DNA from: Pantoea agglomerans
Lineage (GTDB): Bacteria; Pseudomonadota; Gammaproteobacteria; Enterobacterales; Enterobacteriaceae
DNA: 64,000 nucleotides
Assembly: GCF_020149765.1 (NCBI RefSeq)
Contig: NZ_CP083809.1
Coordinates: forward strand, 2,728,001-2,792,000
Direction of reading: 5' to 3'
A model generated the notes under the pieces. That model was not told where the DNA came from. It worked only from the letters and a program-made list of their open reading frames with translations, and did not search any database. The translations under genes and the position numbers were made by a program. This document shows positions 1-8,479 of this stretch, one piece after another (the stretch's first letter is position 1; every line of letters starts with the position of its first letter).

Positions 1-1781
1 CCTTTTACAGGCTGCTGCGCCTCACGGTGTCGCCGCTCTATCGCCGCATGGGGCGCTGGGGACGCGCAAAAAACCGCGAGCAGCATAACTGGCTGCAGCT
101 GCCGACGGCGATTACCGGTGCCTTTATTATCGACCTGATGCTGCTGGCGCTGACGCTGTTTGTCGGTCAGATCCTCAGCGACAGCTATCACGGCGACAGC
201 CGCACCATCGCCTATCAGCAAGGGCTGTTCCTCAACGCCTTCGCGCTGATTGAGTTTTTTAAAGCGGTGCTGCGCCTGATCTTCTGCCCTGGCTTCGCCG
301 ACCTGCGCTTCTTTCACCTCAGCGACGGACGCGCCCGCTACTGGAATACGCGCCTGAGCTGGATCTCCGGCCTCATCGGCTATGGGCTGCTGGTGATAGT
401 GCCGATTGTCTCTAACCAGGTTAACGTACAGGTAGCGGCGGTGGTTAACGTATTGATTATGGGCATTATGACCGGCTGGGCGCTGTTTCTTATCTTTACC
501 AACCGCCGCTCGATTCATTTCGCGCTGCAGGCGCTGTCGGATCGCAGCATGGCCTTTTTCGCCTTCTTTATCCGCGCCTTCGCGCTGGTGTGGCACTGGC
601 TGGCGAGCGCCTACTTTATCGCACTGTTTCTGCTTTCTATTTTCAATCCCGGCGACAGCCTGAAATTTATGATGTCGGCCACGGTGCGCACGCTGGCGAT
701 TATCGGCATCGCCGCCTTTATCTCCGGCATCCTGACGCGCTGGATAGGCAAAACCATCACCCTCTCAGCCGACCTGCGCCGCAACTATCCGGCGCTGCAA
801 AAACGCGTCAACGCCTGGGTGAAGGCGCTGCTGAAGCTGGCGCGCATCGTCACGGTGTTCGCCACGCTGCTGCTGCTGCTCAACGCCTGGAACCTGTTCG
901 ATCTCTGGCACTGGCTCACGGTCGGCCCCGGCGAGAAGATGGTGGATGTGCTGATCCGCATCGTGATGATCCTGCTGCTGTCGGCGATAGGCTGGACGGT
1001 GCTGGCGAGCCTGATTGAGAGCCGCCTCGCCTCCGATTCCCACGGCCGCCCGATGCCAGGCGCCCGTACCCGCACGCTGCTGACCCTGTTCCGCAACGCG
1101 CTGGCGGTGGTGATTAGCACCATCACCATTATGATTTTATTGTCGGAAATTGGCGTCAATATCGCGCCTCTGCTGGCGGGCGCGGGCGCCCTCGGCCTGG
1201 CGGTTTCATTCGGTTCGCAAACGCTGGTGAAAGATATTATTACCGGCATCTTCATTCAGTTTGAGAACGGCATGAATACCGGCGATCTGGTGACCATCGG
1301 CGCCATCACCGGCACGGTAGAACGTATGTCGATTCGCTCGGTGGGCGTGCGCCAGGACACCGGCGCCTATCACATCATTCCCTGGTCTTCGATTACCACC
1401 TTCGCCAACTTCGTGCGCGGCATCGGCTCTTTTGTGGCGAACTATGACGTGGAGCGCGGCGAAGAGAGCGACCGGGTGAACCAGGTACTGCAGGAGGCGG
1501 TGGATGAGCTGCTGAAGAATCCAGATATTCGCGGCATGGTGATTGGCGAGCCGAACTTCGCCGGCCTGGTGGGCTTAACCAATCAGGCCTTTACCGTGCG
1601 CGTCTCTTTTACCACGCAGCCGCTGAAGCAGTGGACGGTGCGCTTTGCGCTGGACAGCATGGTGAAGAAGCATTTTGATGCGGCCGGGATAAAAGCGCCG
1701 CATCAGACGGTTGAGGTGATGCAGACCGGCAACAGCGCGGCAAGCGTGGCCGCCCTGCCCGCCCTGCCGGCGCCCGAGTAA
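1..1781 (+). CDS. ybiO: YbiO-type MscS mechanosensitive channel, 5' partial
   Basis: Inner-membrane mechanosensitive channel of the large MscS subfamily, which releases solutes on hypo-osmotic shock. The frame is open from base 3 with no stop before the window edge. The first visible residues (FYRLL...SPLYRRMGRW) align with the interior of E. coli YbiO (741 aa), so roughly 150 N-terminal residues lie outside the window. Many transmembrane segments are followed by the MscS pore helix (AGAGALGLAVSFGSQ, near nt 1177-1221) and the beta domain (TGDLVTIGAITGTVERM). A GTG at 27 could be read as a start but is internal. The gene is convergent with rlmF, only two bases away, as in E. coli. The C-terminus is Ala/Pro-rich. 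Confidence 0.93.
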   Translation, partial: FYRLLRLTVSPLYRRMGRWGRAKNREQHNWLQLPTAITGAFIIDLMLLALTLFVGQILSDSYHGDSRTIAYQQGLFLNAFALIEFFKAVLRLIFCPGFADLRFFHLSDGRARYWNTRLSWISGLIGYGLLVIVPIVSNQVNVQVAAVVNVLIMGIMTGWALFLIFTNRRSIHFALQALSDRSMAFFAFFIRAFALVWHWLASAYFIALFLLSIFNPGDSLKFMMSATVRTLAIIGIAAFISGILTRWIGKTITLSADLRRNYPALQKRVNAWVKALLKLARIVTVFATLLLLLNAWNLFDLWHWLTVGPGEKMVDVLIRIVMILLLSAIGWTVLASLIESRLASDSHGRPMPGARTRTLLTLFRNALAVVISTITIMILLSEIGVNIAPLLAGAGALGLAVSFGSQTLVKDIITGIFIQFENGMNTGDLVTIGAITGTVERMSIRSVGVRQDTGAYHIIPWSSITTFANFVRGIGSFVANYDVERGEESDRVNQVLQEAVDELLKNPDIRGMVIGEPNFAGLVGLTNQAFTVRVSFTTQPLKQWTVRFALDSMVKKHFDAAGIKAPHQTVEVMQTGNSAASVAALPALPAPE

Positions 1782-1783
1782 GG

Positions 1784-2704
1784 CTATTTTGCCAGCCGCT
1801 GCGCCCGCGTCGCGGCTGGCATAAAGCTCCAGGCGAGGAAACGGCTCTGCTTCTGACCCTGCGCCATATTCACCACGCGCACCTCCGCCGCATCGAGCGC
1901 CTGCAGCTGTTTTTCCAGCGCCGGCAGGTTCTCACGGCGCGACACCAGAGAGGTGAACCAGATGCACTGGCGCGCCAGAGCCACGCTCTCGGCGATCATC
2001 TTGCCGACAAAGGCTTTTTCGCCCCCTTCGCACCACAGCTCGTTATGCTGCCCGCCGAAGTTGAGCGGCGTCGCGCTCTCCAGCCTGAGATTGCGCGCTT
2101 TACGCTGCGAGATGGCCGCCGCTTCCGCCGCCGAGGCGTGGAACGGCGGATTGCAGATTACGGCGTGGAAAAATTCATTTTTATTCACCACCCCCGCCAG
2201 TACCGCCTGCGGATTTTTCTGCCGACGCAGGCGAATCGCCCGCTGTAAGCCGGGATTGGCCGCCACGATACCATTAGCCGCCTTGAGCGCCCCCTCGTCG
2301 ATATCCGTGCCGGTAAAGCGCCAGCCATACTCCGCCTGGCCGATCAGCGGGTAGATGCAGTTCGCGCCGCAGCCGATATCGAGAATATCTGCCTGCGGGA
2401 TCACGCCGCGATTGTCCAGCGCCAGCAGATCGGCCAGATAGTGCAGATAATCGGCGCGGCCCGGCACCGGCGGACAGAGCGCGCCGGGCGCCAGCTGCCA
2501 CTCGATGCCGTAAAACAGCTTCAGCAACGCCTGGTTGAGCAGCATAACCGCCTCCGCGTCGGCAAAATCAATCGACTGCGCGCCGTAGCCGTTGGGCCGC
2601 ACTTTAGCCGCCAGCGGCGGATGCGCAGCGGTCAAGGCGGCAAAGTCATATTCGCCCTGATGGCGGTTGCGAGCGTGGAATAAATGAGTGGCTGGCTTGT
2701 TCAT
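1784..2704 (-). CDS. rlmF: 23S rRNA (adenine(1618)-N6)-methyltransferase RlmF
   Basis: SAM-dependent methyltransferase that makes m6A1618 in 23S rRNA. SAM motif I ([11 protein letters not shown]) lies near residue 105 and the catalytic N6-adenine motif NPPF near residue 185. The chosen start at 2704 ([10 protein letters not shown], 306 aa) has a good ribosome site (GGGAGA) eight bases upstream and matches the length of the E. coli protein (308 aa). An in-frame ATG at 2767 would add 21 residues unlike the family. It is convergent with ybiO. Confidence 0.93.
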   Translation of the reverse strand: MNKPATHLFHARNRHQGEYDFAALTAAHPPLAAKVRPNGYGAQSIDFADAEAVMLLNQALLKLFYGIEWQLAPGALCPPVPGRADYLHYLADLLALDNRGVIPQADILDIGCGANCIYPLIGQAEYGWRFTGTDIDEGALKAANGIVAANPGLQRAIRLRRQKNPQAVLAGVVNKNEFFHAVICNPPFHASAAEAAAISQRKARNLRLESATPLNFGGQHNELWCEGGEKAFVGKMIAESVALARQCIWFTSLVSRRENLPALEKQLQALDAAEVRVVNMAQGQKQSRFLAWSFMPAATRAQRLAK

Positions 2705-2845
2705 GGCGTCTCCCGTTTTGCAGGCGCGTACAATACGCCGCAGCGCCGGGAAAATAAAGCCGCACAATCCGCTTACACATTTCTTCCCGATGCAGCCGAT
2801 GCTGTAGCGCTAAGATATTGTTAACACTTCGCTACGGGATAAAAG

Positions 2846-3478
2846 ATGACGCATAAACGCTACTCCTACCAGCCGCGCGCTGGCCACGGCCTGCCGCACG
2901 ACCCGCTGAACGCTATTATCGGGCCGCGCCCGATTGGCTGGATCAGCTCCATTTCCGCGGCGGGCCAGCGCAACCTGGCGCCCTACAGCTTCTTTAACTG
3001 CTTCAACTACCATCCGCCCATTATCGGCTTCGCCAGCAGCGGCTGGAAAGACAGCGTGCGCAATATCAGCGAAAGCAAAGAGTTCGTCTGGAACCTGGCG
3101 ACGCGCTCGCTGGCGGAAGCGATGAACGAGAGCTCGGCGTCGGTGCCGCCGGAGCAGGATGAGTTCGCGCTGGCGGGCGTCACGCCGCTGGCCGCCTCGC
3201 AGGTGAAAGCGAGCCTGGTGGCGGAAAGCCCGGTGAACTTCGAATGCCGCCTGACGCAGCTGATCCAGCTGCAGGATGCGCAGGGCAACCCGCTCGATAG
3301 CTGGCTGGTGCTGGGCGAGGCGATCGCCATTCATATCGACGAGTCGCTGCTGGATGAGGGGATTTACCAGACGGCGCGCGCGCAGCCTATTCTGCGCGCC
3401 GGCGGGCCGAGCGCCTATTACGGCATCAGCGAAAACGAACGCTTCGACCTGACGCGTCCGGACGCGCGCCGCAGCTAA
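2846..3478 (+). CDS. Flavin reductase family protein (FMN-binding split barrel)
   Basis: A 210-residue protein of the flavin reductase/DIM6-NTAB family, which binds FMN in a split-barrel fold. The N-terminal region (NAIIGPRPIGWISS followed by NLAPYSFFN, about residues 20-55) is the conserved flavin-binding segment, and a later SPVNFECRL is also typical. Family members reduce flavin or act as flavin oxidoreductases; the substrate cannot be told from sequence. It reads divergently from rlmF across about 140 bases and convergently with hutG, 17 bases away. It is probably a stand-alone gene and not part of the hut system. Confidence 0.8.
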   Translation: MTHKRYSYQPRAGHGLPHDPLNAIIGPRPIGWISSISAAGQRNLAPYSFFNCFNYHPPIIGFASSGWKDSVRNISESKEFVWNLATRSLAEAMNESSASVPPEQDEFALAGVTPLAASQVKASLVAESPVNFECRLTQLIQLQDAQGNPLDSWLVLGEAIAIHIDESLLDEGIYQTARAQPILRAGGPSAYYGISENERFDLTRPDARRS

Positions 3479-3495
3479 GCGCGGCGCGGCCTCTG

Positions 3496-4287
3496 CTACA
3501 GAACGTTGCCGCGCGCGATAAAGCGCTGCATCAGCGGCTTCAGCACCTTTTGCAGTGCTGAAGCCCGCTCCTGCCGCCAGGCGAACGGCGGCGTCTCATC
3601 CATATAGTTGCGCTGTGCCAGCTCCAGCTGCACCGCCTCTACCTGCTCTTCCGGCTGACCATAGGCGCGCGTAATATAGCCGCCCTTAAAGCGTCCGTTG
3701 ACCACCCAGCTGTAGTCGCTCTGCGCCGCGCAGACCGCTTCCAGACCCTGCGCAATCGCAGGCCGGCAGCTTTTGCCGTCGTTGGTGCCGATATTGAGAT
3801 CCGGCAGACGCCCCTCAAACAGGCGCGGAATGACGCTGGCGATTGAGTGGGCGTCAAACAGCAGCGCGTAGCCGTGCTCCGCCTTCAGACGCGCCAGCTC
3901 CTGCTGGATCTGCTGGTGATAGGGCTGCCAGATATCGCGGAGATAGCCTTCGCGCTGCGCCGCAGAGGGGGTCTGGCCCGGCGCAAAGGTCGGCGAGCCG
4001 TCAAACAGGGTTTCCGGAAAGAGACCGGTGGTGGCCGTGGCGTAAAGCGGCTGGTTATCCGGCGGGCGATTCAGGTCGATGACAAAGCGTGAATAGCGGC
4101 CGATAAGTACGCTGGCCCCCAGATCGCGCACAAAATCGAACAGCAGCGGAATATGCCAGTCGGTGTCGGGCAGGCCGCGCGCCGCCTCGCTCAGTCCCGC
4201 TTCCACCTCCGGCGTGAGCAGCGTGCCGGCGTGAGGAATGCTGACCAGCAGCGGCAGGCTGCCCGGCGTAAAGTCAAAAGGTGTCAT
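3496..4287 (-). CDS. hutG: N-formylglutamate deformylase HutG
   Basis: Last step of the five-step histidine pathway: N-formyl-L-glutamate + H2O to glutamate + formate, in the cytoplasm. The 263 residues carry the N-formylglutamate amidohydrolase signatures [12 protein letters not shown] near the N-terminus, the arginine-rich [14 protein letters not shown] (about 64-77), and a metal-ligand region LFDAHSI (about 142-148). This is not the arginase-like formimidoylglutamase also called HutG in Salmonella and Klebsiella. Its ATG overlaps the hutI stop by four bases (ATGA), so hutI and hutG form one operon with coupled translation. Confidence 0.92.
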   Translation of the reverse strand: MTPFDFTPGSLPLLVSIPHAGTLLTPEVEAGLSEAARGLPDTDWHIPLLFDFVRDLGASVLIGRYSRFVIDLNRPPDNQPLYATATTGLFPETLFDGSPTFAPGQTPSAAQREGYLRDIWQPYHQQIQQELARLKAEHGYALLFDAHSIASVIPRLFEGRLPDLNIGTNDGKSCRPAIAQGLEAVCAAQSDYSWVVNGRFKGGYITRAYGQPEEQVEAVQLELAQRNYMDETPPFAWRQERASALQKVLKPLMQRFIARGNVL

Positions 4288-5501
4288 TGCGCTTCTCCGC
4301 GATAGATAACGGTACAGGGCAGCTCGCCGCCCAGCCAGTAAACCAGCTCCGCCGGACGCGCCAGCGGCCAGTGGACGAAGTTCGCCACTTTGCCCGCCTC
4401 CAGCGAACCGTGCGTCTGCTGCAGCCCCAGCGCCTTCGCGCCCCAGAGCGTCACCCCCGCCAACGCCTCTTCCGGCGTCATGCCGAACAGCGTACAGCCC
4501 ATATTGAGCATCAGACGCAGCGAGAGCGCGGGCGAGGTGCCGGGATTGGCGTCGCTGGCCAGCGCCATGGGCACGCCGTGCTGGCGGAACAGCGCCACCG
4601 GCGGACGCTGGGTTTCGCGCAGCAAGTAGAAGGCGCCGGGCAGCAGCACCGCCACCGTTCCCCGCTCGCCCATCGCCCGGGCGTCCTCTTCGGTAGCATA
4701 TTCCAGATGGTCGGCGGAGAGCGCGCCGTAGCCCGCCGCCAGTCGCGCGCCGCCCAGCGAAGAGAGCTGCTCGGCGTGCAGCTTCACCGGCAGGCCAAGC
4801 TCGACGGCCTTATCGAACACGCGCGCCACCTGCGCCGGGGAAAAGGCGAGATGCTCGCAGAAGGCGTCGACCGCATCCGCCAGCCCGTTGGCTTTTACCT
4901 GCGGCAGGATGCGCTGGCAGATCTGATCGACCCAGCCGTCGGGATCCTGTTTAAACTCCGGCGGAAAGGCGTGCGCCGCCAGGCAGGTCGCCAGCACGTC
5001 AACGGGCGCGCTTTCGCCCAGCTGGCGAATGGCGCTCAGCATGCGCAGCTCGCTCGCCTCATCCAGCCCGTAGCCCGATTTAATCTCTACCGTGGTGACG
5101 CCTTCCGCCAGCAGACGGTCGAGCCGCCAGCGCGCCGATGCCACCAGCGACGCCTCGCTGGCTTCGCGCGTGGCACGCACCGTCGAAAGAATGCCGCCGC
5201 CCTGCGCGGCGATTTCGGCATAGCTGGCGCCGTTAAGGCGCTGCTCAAACTCCGCGCTGCGGTCGCCGCCAAACACCAGATGGGTATGGCAGTCGATCAG
5301 CCCCGGCGTCAGAATGCCGCCGTCGAAGCGGTGCTGCTGACGCGGCGTAAAATCGGGCATCTCCTCGCGCGGCCCTACCCACACCAGCCTGTCGCCTGCT
5401 ACCGCCAGCGCACCATCTTCGATGATGTGGTATTTGCCTTCGCGCATGGTGACCAGATCGGCCCCCAGCCACAGGCTGTCGATCGCTTTGCTTTCCGCCA
5501 T
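4284..5501 (-). CDS. hutI: Imidazolonepropionase HutI
   Basis: Metal-dependent amidohydrolase that opens 4-imidazolone-5-propanoate to N-formimidoyl-glutamate, the third step of histidine breakdown. The HxH metal motif ([10 protein letters not shown], about residues 71-80), EIKSGYG near 160, HAEQLS near 240 and the ASDANPGT segment near 316 fit the family. The start at 5501 ([10 protein letters not shown], 405 aa) is preferred to the ATG at 5516 because GGGAGA lies eight bases upstream, inside the longer alternative. It is transcribed divergently from hutF across a short promoter region with a candidate HutC operator. Confidence 0.93.
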   Translation of the reverse strand: MAESKAIDSLWLGADLVTMREGKYHIIEDGALAVAGDRLVWVGPREEMPDFTPRQQHRFDGGILTPGLIDCHTHLVFGGDRSAEFEQRLNGASYAEIAAQGGGILSTVRATREASEASLVASARWRLDRLLAEGVTTVEIKSGYGLDEASELRMLSAIRQLGESAPVDVLATCLAAHAFPPEFKQDPDGWVDQICQRILPQVKANGLADAVDAFCEHLAFSPAQVARVFDKAVELGLPVKLHAEQLSSLGGARLAAGYGALSADHLEYATEEDARAMGERGTVAVLLPGAFYLLRETQRPPVALFRQHGVPMALASDANPGTSPALSLRLMLNMGCTLFGMTPEEALAGVTLWGAKALGLQQTHGSLEAGKVANFVHWPLARPAELVYWLGGELPCTVIYRGEAQ

Positions 5502-5552
5502 TGCGCTTTCTCCCATTGCGGACGATTTACTCCGCCTTTTAAAGTATGTATA

Positions 5553-5562
5553 TGTATATACA
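5553..5562. promoter_or_regulatory. Candidate HutC operator between hutI and hutF
   Basis: Perfect 10-base palindrome TGTATATACA in the roughly 80-base gap between the divergent hutIG and hutFD starts. The same core recurs upstream of hutC, and related TTGTATAGACA sequences precede hutH. HutC of the GntR family is known to bind TGTA...TACA-type palindromes in other Proteobacteria. One site here could control both directions. Confidence 0.75.
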
Positions 5563-5585
5563 ACTACAGCCGGTGAGGATCAACT

Positions 5586-6941
5586 ATGGCAACCTTTTTT
5601 GCTCCACGCGCGCTGCTGGCCGACGGCTGGCGACATCAGGTGCGCATTACCGTTAACGATGCCGGGGTGATTGAGCGCGTGACGCCCGACAGTAACGCGC
5701 AGGACGCTATCCGCCTGCCCGGCGCGACCCTTCCCTCTGTCGCCAACCTGCACTCGCACGCCTTTCAACGCGCCATGGCCGGGCTGGCGGAGGTCGCGGG
5801 CGATCCCCAGGACAGCTTCTGGACCTGGCGCGACCTGATGTATCGCATGGTGCAGCGCCTGACGCCGGAGCAGGTTGGCGCTATCGCCGCATACCTCTAT
5901 ATCGACATGCTGAAAGGCGGCTATACCCAGGTAGCGGAGTTTCACTATCTCCATCACGACCCCAGCGGTGCCCCCTATGCGCAGGACGCGATGCTGCAGC
6001 AGCTGATGCTGGCCGCCGAAACCGCCGGCATCGGCCAGACGCTGCTGCCGGTGCTCTACAGCCACAGCGGCTTCGGCGCGCAGCCGCCGCTGCCAGGCCA
6101 GAAACGCTTTATTCAGCAGACCGACGCCTGGCTGCGGCAGCAGGAGCGGCTGGCGGCGAGCGTGCGCGATAAGCCGCTGCTCAATCGCGGCCTCTGCTTT
6201 CACTCGCTGCGCGCGGTGAGCGAAGCGCAGATGCGCGAGGCGCTGGCAGCCAGCGACAGCAGGCTGCCAGTGCATATTCATATCGCCGAACAGGAGAAAG
6301 AGGTCAACGACTGCCTCGCCTGGAGCGGCGAGCGCCCGGTAGAGTGGCTGCTTAACCGCTTTGAGGTTGATGCGCGCTGGTGCCTGATCCACGCCACGCA
6401 TCTCGACAAGCGCGAAATCACGCAGCTCGCCGCCAGCCGCGCGGTGGCCGGCCTCTGCCCCACCACCGAGGCCAATCTTGGCGACGGGATCTTCCCGGCG
6501 GCGGAGTTTATCGCCCAGCGCGGGCGCTGGGGCATCGGCTCCGACAGCCACGTCTCCCTTAGCGCGCTGGAAGAGCTGCGCTGGCTCGAATATGGCCAGC
6601 GGCTGCGCGATCGCCGCCGCAACCGCATCACCACGGCGGAGCAGCCTTCGGTGGGCGATCTGCTGTGGCACGGCGCGGCGCGCGGCGGCGCGCAGGCGTG
6701 CGGTGTCGCGCTCGGCGAACTCTCGCCGGGCAAACGCGCCGACTGGCTGGTGCTGGCGGAGGATGAATGGCTCGACAGCGTGGACGACCAGGCGCTGCTC
6801 AACCGCTGGCTGTTTGCCGGACGCCGCGAACAGATCCGCGAGGTGTGGGTCGCGGGCCGTATAGTAATCGAGGCGGGACGCCACGCCGCAGAAGAAAGCT
6901 GCGCGGCGGCGTTTCGCCAGGCGATGGCGGCGCTGCGATGA
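5586..6941 (+). CDS. hutF: Formimidoylglutamate deiminase HutF
   Basis: Amidohydrolase that hydrolyses N-formimidoyl-L-glutamate to N-formyl-L-glutamate and ammonia, feeding HutG. The 451 residues include the metal motif NLHSHAFQRAMAG (about 54-66), the segment VAEFHYLHHD (about 118-127), HIHIAEQEKEV (about 230-240), HATHLD (about 268-273) and the active-site loop IGSDSHVSLS near 320. GTGAGG stands before the ATG. HutF plus an N-formylglutamate deformylase defines the Pseudomonas-like five-step route. Its stop overlaps the hutD start (ATGA). Confidence 0.93.
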   Translation: MATFFAPRALLADGWRHQVRITVNDAGVIERVTPDSNAQDAIRLPGATLPSVANLHSHAFQRAMAGLAEVAGDPQDSFWTWRDLMYRMVQRLTPEQVGAIAAYLYIDMLKGGYTQVAEFHYLHHDPSGAPYAQDAMLQQLMLAAETAGIGQTLLPVLYSHSGFGAQPPLPGQKRFIQQTDAWLRQQERLAASVRDKPLLNRGLCFHSLRAVSEAQMREALAASDSRLPVHIHIAEQEKEVNDCLAWSGERPVEWLLNRFEVDARWCLIHATHLDKREITQLAASRAVAGLCPTTEANLGDGIFPAAEFIAQRGRWGIGSDSHVSLSALEELRWLEYGQRLRDRRRNRITTAEQPSVGDLLWHGAARGGAQACGVALGELSPGKRADWLVLAEDEWLDSVDDQALLNRWLFAGRREQIREVWVAGRIVIEAGRHAAEESCAAAFRQAMAALR

Positions 6942-7477
6942 GAACGCGCTTCTGTTACGCCGATCTTCCGGTCAGCCGCTGGCGCAACGGCGGCGGCGAG
7001 ACGCGCGAAATTGTCAGCTATCCGCCGGGCGACGCGGATTTTGCCTGGCGCGCCAGTATCGCTACCCTCGCCGGTGACGGCGACTTTTCGCGCTTTCCCG
7101 GCATCGATCGGGTGATTACGCTGCTGCGCGGCGGCGAGGTGCGGCTCAGCGCGCCCAACGCTACTCACCAGCTTCAACCACTTCAGCCGTGGCGCTTCCC
7201 CGGTGAATGGGCGATTCATGCCGCGCTGCAGGGTGAAAGCGAAGATTTTAATATCATGACGCGGCGCGACAGCTGGACGGCGCAGGTGGCCATAACCGCG
7301 CAGGCGGAAGCCAGCCTGCACGGCGTCGCCTGGGTGATCGCTGGCGAGTGGCGGCTGGCGAGCGGCGAACAGTTAAGCGCCGCGCAAGGGGTCTGGTGGC
7401 TGGATGAGGAGACGCAGCTGACGCCGGTTACGCCGGACGCGCAGCTGCTGCTGACGCGTCTTAGCCGTGTCCCTTAA
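6938..7477 (+). CDS. hutD: HutD/Ves family protein
   Basis: Cytoplasmic cupin-fold protein of the HutD/Ves family; in Pseudomonas HutD affects fitness during histidine catabolism, possibly as a governor of flux, and no enzyme activity is established. The start at 6938 (MRTRFCYADLPVSRWRNGGG, 179 aa) overlaps the hutF stop by four bases, giving tight coupling. The N-terminal motif WRNGGGETREI and the later GDGDFSRFPGIDRVITLL are typical of the family. The 3' end overlaps the convergent hutC end by 17 bases. Confidence 0.88.
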   Translation: MRTRFCYADLPVSRWRNGGGETREIVSYPPGDADFAWRASIATLAGDGDFSRFPGIDRVITLLRGGEVRLSAPNATHQLQPLQPWRFPGEWAIHAALQGESEDFNIMTRRDSWTAQVAITAQAEASLHGVAWVIAGEWRLASGEQLSAAQGVWWLDEETQLTPVTPDAQLLLTRLSRVP

Positions 7478-8216
7478 AGCGGCCGAGCAGCTTATAGCGC
7501 GATCCCGGATAGAGCAGGCGCGCGTAGGTGACGATTTTGGTGTCGCTCCAGGTCTGGCGTCGAATCAGCAGGCAGGGCTCATGCTCATCCAGCGAAAGGT
7601 ATTTACGCTGGCGCGCATCCGGCAGCACCGCCTCGACGATATGCTCGCCCGCGGTCAGCGGCGCCACCTGCATCAGATAGGTATAGGGGGTAAGCCGATG
7701 GTAATCCTGGCTCAGATAGTCAGGAGCCACCAGCGGGTTGACCAGGCGATCCTCCAGCTGCACCGGCAGATCGTCCTCGTAGTGCACGATCAGCGAATGG
7801 AAAATGGTCTGGCCGGTGCTTAAGCCGAGCACCGCCGCCTGCTCGGGATCGGCTTTATTCTGGCCGATCGCCAGAATCTGACAGCGGTGCTGATGGCCGC
7901 GCTGGGCGATCTCATCCGCGATGTTATGCACCTCAAGCATCGCGGTGTAGCCTTTCATCTCGGCGACGAAGGTGCCGACGCCCTGCATCCGCACCAGAAA
8001 ACCCTCGCTGGTCAGTTCGCGCAGCGCACGGTTAATGGTCATGCGGCTGACGCCCAGTTCGTTGACCAGCTCGCTTTCGGACGGCACGCGCTGGTTCGCC
8101 TTCCAGCTGCCCGCGCGGATCTGGCTGACGATCGCCTGCTTGACGCGCTGGTAGATTGGGGCTGGCTCATCGCTCATCGCGGCTGCCAGCTGTGCGATTG
8201 CCGTATGCTCGACCAT
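7461..8216 (-). CDS. hutC: Histidine-utilization repressor HutC (GntR family)
   Basis: GntR/HutC-type repressor that leaves its operators when urocanate is bound. The N-terminal winged helix-turn-helix (YQRVKQAIVSQIRAG...RVPSESELVNELGVSRMTINRALREL, about residues 20-75) is followed by a UTRA ligand domain. The start at 8216 (MVEHTAIAQL, 251 aa) is preferred to 8222 and 8279 because AAGGAA is spaced correctly only for it. The palindrome at 8268-8279 lies upstream, which suggests autoregulation. Confidence 0.92.
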   Translation of the reverse strand: MVEHTAIAQLAAAMSDEPAPIYQRVKQAIVSQIRAGSWKANQRVPSESELVNELGVSRMTINRALRELTSEGFLVRMQGVGTFVAEMKGYTAMLEVHNIADEIAQRGHQHRCQILAIGQNKADPEQAAVLGLSTGQTIFHSLIVHYEDDLPVQLEDRLVNPLVAPDYLSQDYHRLTPYTYLMQVAPLTAGEHIVEAVLPDARQRKYLSLDEHEPCLLIRRQTWSDTKIVTYARLLYPGSRYKLLGRFKGHG

Positions 8217-8267
8217 ATTCATTTCCTTATTACGGTAGTGCCTGAAGTTTACTGTCTCGCGGCGTAA

Positions 8268-8279
8268 ATGTATATACAT
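8268..8279. promoter_or_regulatory. Candidate HutC operator upstream of hutC
   Basis: Perfect 12-base palindrome ATGTATATACAT about 50 bases upstream of the hutC start. It contains the same TGTATATACA core as the hutI/hutF site, consistent with autorepression. Confidence 0.75.
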
Positions 8280-8304
8280 CTTCCGCCGCGCCCGCCCTGC
8301 TTAA

Positions 8305-8318
8305 GCCCGTTAGCGGGC
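8305..8318. other. Hairpin in the hutC-hutH gap
   Basis: Perfect 5-bp stem GCCCG/CGGGC with loop TTAG, in the leader region between the divergent hutC and hutH genes. It has no T tract, so termination is unlikely. A weak CRP-like half site (TGTGA at 8328) follows. Confidence 0.3.
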
Positions 8319-8367
8319 AGGTGAATTTGTGATCGCGCTGGCATAGCAAATGCTTATAGCTTGCCAG

Positions 8368-8379
8368 TTGTATAGACAA
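8368..8379 (+). promoter_or_regulatory. Candidate HutC operator 1 upstream of hutH
   Basis: TTGTATAGACAA, an imperfect palindrome about 100 bases before the hutH start. The same 11-base string TTGTATAGACA recurs 91 bases downstream next to the hutH ribosome site. Both resemble the TGTATATACA sites at hutI/hutF and hutC. Confidence 0.72.
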
Positions 8380-8458
8380 GAATAGACACTTGTGTTTCAC
8401 TCGAATTCATTCGCTGCGCAGAGAAAAAACGGTTTGGTTTTTTGCTCAACGCGCTTAC

Positions 8459-8470
8459 TTGTATAGACAG
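8459..8470 (+). promoter_or_regulatory. Candidate HutC operator 2 overlapping the hutH ribosome site
   Basis: TTGTATAGACAG ends in the GGAG ribosome-binding site (8470-8473) of hutH, whose ATG is at 8480. Repressor bound here would sit at the start of the message and could block transcription elongation or, if positioned near the start point, initiation. Confidence 0.68.
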
Positions 8471-8479
8471 GAGTAGACT

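Noticed and set aside
4281..5576. Long plus-strand open frame (about 430 codons) over hutI
   Set aside because: Antisense to hutI in high-GC DNA; Arg/Gln/His-rich product with no domain.
5580..6884. Minus-strand open frame over hutF
   Set aside because: Shadow frame; hutF has full family motifs on the other strand.
8328..8343. CRP site before hutH
   Set aside because: Only the TGTGA half matches; the other half (TGGCA) is poor, so it is not listed as a feature.
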